Origin: Candidatus Paracaedibacteraceae bacterium
GTDB taxonomy: Bacteria > Pseudomonadota > Alphaproteobacteria > Paracaedibacterales > Paracaedibacteraceae
DNA: 64,000 nucleotides
Assembly: GCA_019636035.1 (NCBI GenBank)
Contig: JAHBYI010000001.1
Span: 551,508 to 615,507 of the forward strand
Direction: 5' to 3'
Within the stretch, counting starts at the first letter, position 1; each line of letters begins with the position of its first letter. The notes under the pieces were generated by a model, which did no database searches, had not been told where the DNA came from, and worked only from the letters and a program-made list of their open reading frames with translations. The position numbers were made by a program, and so were the translations under genes. This document shows positions 61,201-64,000 of the stretch, piece after piece.

Positions 61201-63034
61201 TCTTATGGATGGTATACGTTGTTTCAGATTGAACCTTTAAGCCGAAATTATTCAAAAGAGGCAATAAGGTCGATAGGGAAAGAGCTTCCCCTTCATGGTA
61301 AATTTTGAGTCGAAGCTTGCCTTCAGCGTTGGTGTAAATATTAATATCAATGGGGGTGTTGGAATTGAGATCATTGAGATATCCTATATCTTCAAAAACC
61401 TCAGGTGCAGCAAAATTTTGTTGATAATTAAGCGGAAAACTGTGGCGATAAAGAGCTAGGAATTCAGATGTATTTTCAACGATGGTGTGGGTATCAAGGT
61501 ATCGCTCGAGTTGTTCGAACCATCCTAAGGATTCATCAGCAAGAATCTGCTGTAATTTCTTGGTTGATGGGAATTTTGATGTGATTTCCTTGAATTCAAC
61601 AGCGTAAATAACACGGGCGAATGGTAAATCACCAATTTGGGCAACGCTTGAGCCAACTTGCCCATCAAAATAAGTTGCGATAATTGATCCTAGTTTTTCT
61701 TTTAAGGCATAGCTATAGCGTTCTCGGGTCATAAAAACCATGACTGTCATGTAGCGTCCATAGATATCGGGACGCGTAAAGACAGACAGACCTGCATGAT
61801 CGCGAAGTTCCATAACATTGTCACAAATCTGGAACAGTTGTTCTGCTGTATGATAAAACATTTCATCGCGGGGGATACTGTCAATAATCGATAGTAACGA
61901 TTTCCCATCATACCATTTGGGATTCAACTTAAAGAGATCAAAAACGGTTTGAACTTTTTTCCTGAGGTACGGGATTTCAAAAGCGTGAATTGAGAATATC
62001 TCTTTTGTGAAAATCCCGATAATCTGGTACATGCCACATACTTTGCCGGTCTCATCACAATCGAGGATTTCCATCGTATCCATTCGTGACGGACGGTGAA
62101 TGGGGGATCGTTTATTTGATTTTATAACCGTAATCAACCCTGCATTATTTCTTTGTTTCACAAGATCTTTGCGATTAATGGCACGACTGAGGGACGGCAC
62201 CATATCATCAGATCCGGCATAATCATCAATTTTAAATAACCCTAAACGTTCCGATTCATCTTCCTCTAAGCAGAACATTTTTGTGGTTTTTTCTTCCTTA
62301 AGGTGGAAATATCGACCACCAATAGGAATGAAATATCTCTCAGAGAGCCATGATAAAAATTCTTTGGCTTCAATTGCTTCTTCGACCGTTGAATGGGATA
62401 TAGCTGCATACGGCAGGCGATCTCGAATGCTGTTGAGGCGATCAAGTATTGGGGTGATATCATCGACCGTTGTACAGACTTGGTCTAAAAGGTCATTCAG
62501 TTCATTTTTCAAGTGTACAATTTGATCTTTTGAATAACGATTCCGGGCTTGCACAAAAACAAGAGACTCAAAAACACAGGAATTATCTGATTTTTTCTGA
62601 TGACCTTCGAGGGTTTGTAGGGCTCCTTTGTTATCCCGTTTTACATTGATCACGGGATGAACAAGTAGTTGCGGTTTCAGATTCCATTTCTGGAAGAATG
62701 CTAATAAACTTTCGATCAAATAAGGGCGATCGATATTGACGAGGGTGATAAAAATCCGATCAGTGCGGTGGAGTGATATTTTCTCGATGTGAATGTCGAT
62801 CTTGGGTGTTTTTCTATCAAATTGGGACAGGGCTTTCCACGCCAATTGGATGTATTTTTCTAGATCTTGCTGAGAGAGTTTTTCAAGGTAAGACGACGGG
62901 AAACGCTCCATGAATTTTTCGATGAACAACGATGGTATGGAATGTTTGGTTTGGCTAAAGTGTTGGACTAAGAGTTGAGTTTTTTCAAGGCGGAATTCAT
63001 TAAACATTGTATTAACCTTCAAGATTGCAGACAT
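58250..63034 (-). CDS. gdhB: NAD-specific glutamate dehydrogenase, large (180-kDa) type
   Basis: 1594 residues from the ATG at 63034, with GGGAG eight bases before it; a frame extension to 63085 lacks a site. It deaminates glutamate to 2-oxoglutarate, feeding the TCA cycle. The long N-terminal ACT-like regulatory region precedes the catalytic core around residues 800-1200: [40 protein letters not shown] (catalytic Lys), [33 protein letters not shown] and [17 protein letters not shown] (NAD site). The C-terminal helical domain follows. This L-GDH-180 type is typical of alphaproteobacteria. Glutamate is a main carbon source of rickettsia-like bacteria. Confidence 0.95.
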   Translation of the reverse strand: [1594 protein letters not shown]

Positions 63035-63111
63035 GGGTATCTCCCTGACTAATTTAGCAACAGTGTACCAGGAAATATTTAACAAATGAATAAAGATTTA
63101 GGATTTTTATA

Positions 63112-63186
63112 TGGAGCGGGCGAAGGGATTCGAACCCTCGACACCAACCTTGGCAAGGTTGTACTCTACCCCTGAGCTACGCCCGC
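63112..63186 (-). tRNA. tRNA-Gly (anticodon GCC)
   Basis: On the minus strand: acceptor GCGGGCG with CGCCCGC, D-arm with GCTCAGGGGTAGAGT, anticodon arm CAACC-TTGCCAA-GGTTG with anticodon GCC, T-arm GAGGG-TTCGAAT-CCCTT and encoded CCA (63114-63112). The gap from here to comM (63187-63346) is A+T-rich and shows nothing else. Confidence 0.96.
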
Positions 63187-63346
63187 TTATATGGGAGAGT
63201 TCTTATGACGAACATGCTACCTTTATTGCTTATTTTTGCAGCTTTTGCAACACCTTTTTTGCAGAAAAAGTGGAAAACATAAAATACTTGTAAATTTAAT
63301 AAAAATCTTGCAAAAAGAAACAGGGCTAGTGGAGTGAGGGAAAGTC

Positions 63347-64000
63347 ATGGTTGCAAAGATAAAAACAGTGTCGTTTGAGGGAATTAATGTCTTGCCCGTG
63401 GATGTTCAGGTTCAATTTACCCATGGGCTTCCGGGGATAACGATTGTTGGATTGCCGGACAAAACGGTTGCTGAATCAAAGGAGAGAATCCGATCTAGTT
63501 TTCAATCTATTGGTTTGGATTTACCCGGAAAGCGAATTGTTGTTAATTTAGCCCCCGCTGATATTCAAAAAGAAGGATCCCATTACGATTTACCGATTGC
63601 GTTGGGGATTATGGTGCAAATGGGGATTCTGGATGGCGTCGAGATGGAGGAGTATATTATTCTGGGTGAATTAGGGCTTGATGGCTCTATTGCCAGGGTG
63701 ACAGGGGCTCTACCGACTGCTATCTATGCGGCGAGCGAAAACAGGGGCGTTATTTGTCCTGAATCCTGTGGCTCCGAAGCTGCGTGGGCTGGGGATGTCA
63801 GGATTGTAGCGGCACCGAATGTGCTGGCTCTTGTGAATCATTTTAAGGGAACACAAGTGATTGCCCAGCCACAAGTGTCTGACTTATCAACAGTTCCTGT
63901 GCGTCATTTGAACCTAAGGGATGTGAAGGGGCAACTCTTGGCGAAACGAGCCTTGGAGATTGCTGCTGCTGGTGGGCATAACTTGCTGATGTTGGGGCCT
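63347..64000 (+). CDS. comM: ComM/YifB Mg-chelatase-like AAA+ protein, N-terminal part (cut by window end)
   Basis: The first 218 residues are present; GAGG eight bases before the ATG supports the start. ComM is a hexameric helicase that extends recombined DNA in natural transformation. The N-terminal Lon-S16-like domain shows THGLPGITIVGLPDKTVAESKERI, PGKRIVVNLAPADIQKEGSHYDLPIALGI and LGELGLDGSI; the AAA+ domain begins with GQLLAKRALEIAAAGGHNLLMLGP just before the edge. Catalytic AAA+ motifs lie outside the window. Confidence 0.94.
   Translation, partial: MVAKIKTVSFEGINVLPVDVQVQFTHGLPGITIVGLPDKTVAESKERIRSSFQSIGLDLPGKRIVVNLAPADIQKEGSHYDLPIALGIMVQMGILDGVEMEEYIILGELGLDGSIARVTGALPTAIYAASENRGVICPESCGSEAAWAGDVRIVAAPNVLALVNHFKGTQVIAQPQVSDLSTVPVRHLNLRDVKGQLLAKRALEIAAAGGHNLLMLGP

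Noticed and set aside
63111..63293. 60-residue plus-strand frame starting MERAKGFEPSTPTL
   Set aside because: It is the antisense of tRNA-Gly; this peptide is a well-known false annotation over tRNA genes.

Overview
The window reads as chromosomal DNA of an A+T-rich alphaproteobacterium, probably host-associated (Holosporales/Rickettsiales-like; the order is inferred). Alphaproteobacterial markers are the IF2 N-terminus with its [13 protein letters not shown] block, a ~1600-residue NAD-glutamate dehydrogenase, a Tim44-like protein, an Rsm22-family protein, DUF983, and the pieces of the familiar aroE / coaE-dnaQ / secB-tim44 neighbourhood, here scattered over 20 kb. A host-associated life is suggested by many MFS importers/exporters, a thiamine-riboswitch transporter, a Fic protein, several secreted orphan proteins and a secreted protein with a WASP/WAVE-like tail. 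No IS element, prophage or CRISPR array was found.

Layout. 1-5.7 kb: end of aroE, then a leftward translation operon rimP-nusA-infB-rbfA (ylxR and truB absent) ending in a small SMR/EamA transporter. 5.9-12.6 kb: two secreted orphans, a Fic protein behind a repeated TGTGAG operator-like array, a Bcr/CflA efflux pump with its own promoter and possible leader peptide, an APC permease and a second Bcr/CflA pump. 12.7-20.4 kb: secB and tim44 divergent, an EEP-family phosphohydrolase, and leftward coaE-dnaQ and asnB-prs-MNT-(HEPN remnant)-DUF983 strings coupled by 4-base stop/start overlaps. 20.6-29.7 kb: WH2/VCA-like secreted protein, beta-barrel OMP, EAL phosphodiesterase, mutY/substrate-binding protein/glutaredoxin lipoprotein operon, comF, a decapitated DUF1016 nuclease and a FadL-like porin. 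29.8-33.8 kb: uvrB, dapD-dapE.

33.8-42.2 kb is the most accessory-looking part: a tandem DUF2000-like secreted protein; a leftward operon of 2-oxoglutarate/Fe(II) amino-acid dioxygenase, PLP aminotransferase, AzlC, AzlD and an MFS transporter; and, divergently, a SnoaL-LuxR fusion regulator, an MHS-type symporter, a TPP riboswitch and a second MHS-type transporter. I infer production or handling of a hydroxylated branched-chain amino acid that is then exported, next to thiamine salvage.

42.2-49.4 kb is a complete Fe-S assembly operon iscR-nifS-iscS-iscU-iscA-hscB-hscA-fdx-rsm22 with an IscR-type site upstream. 49.4-58.2 kb runs rightward: alpha/beta hydrolase, tRNA-Thr, a lipoprotein pair between two near-identical UUCG terminators, ftsK-lolA-tauE, hisS-prfA. 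58.2-63.0 kb is the giant glutamate dehydrogenase, followed by tRNA-Gly and the start of comM, which runs off the window. Two copies of one dispersed repeat with an exchangeable hairpin sit between convergent genes at 24.0 and 58.2 kb.
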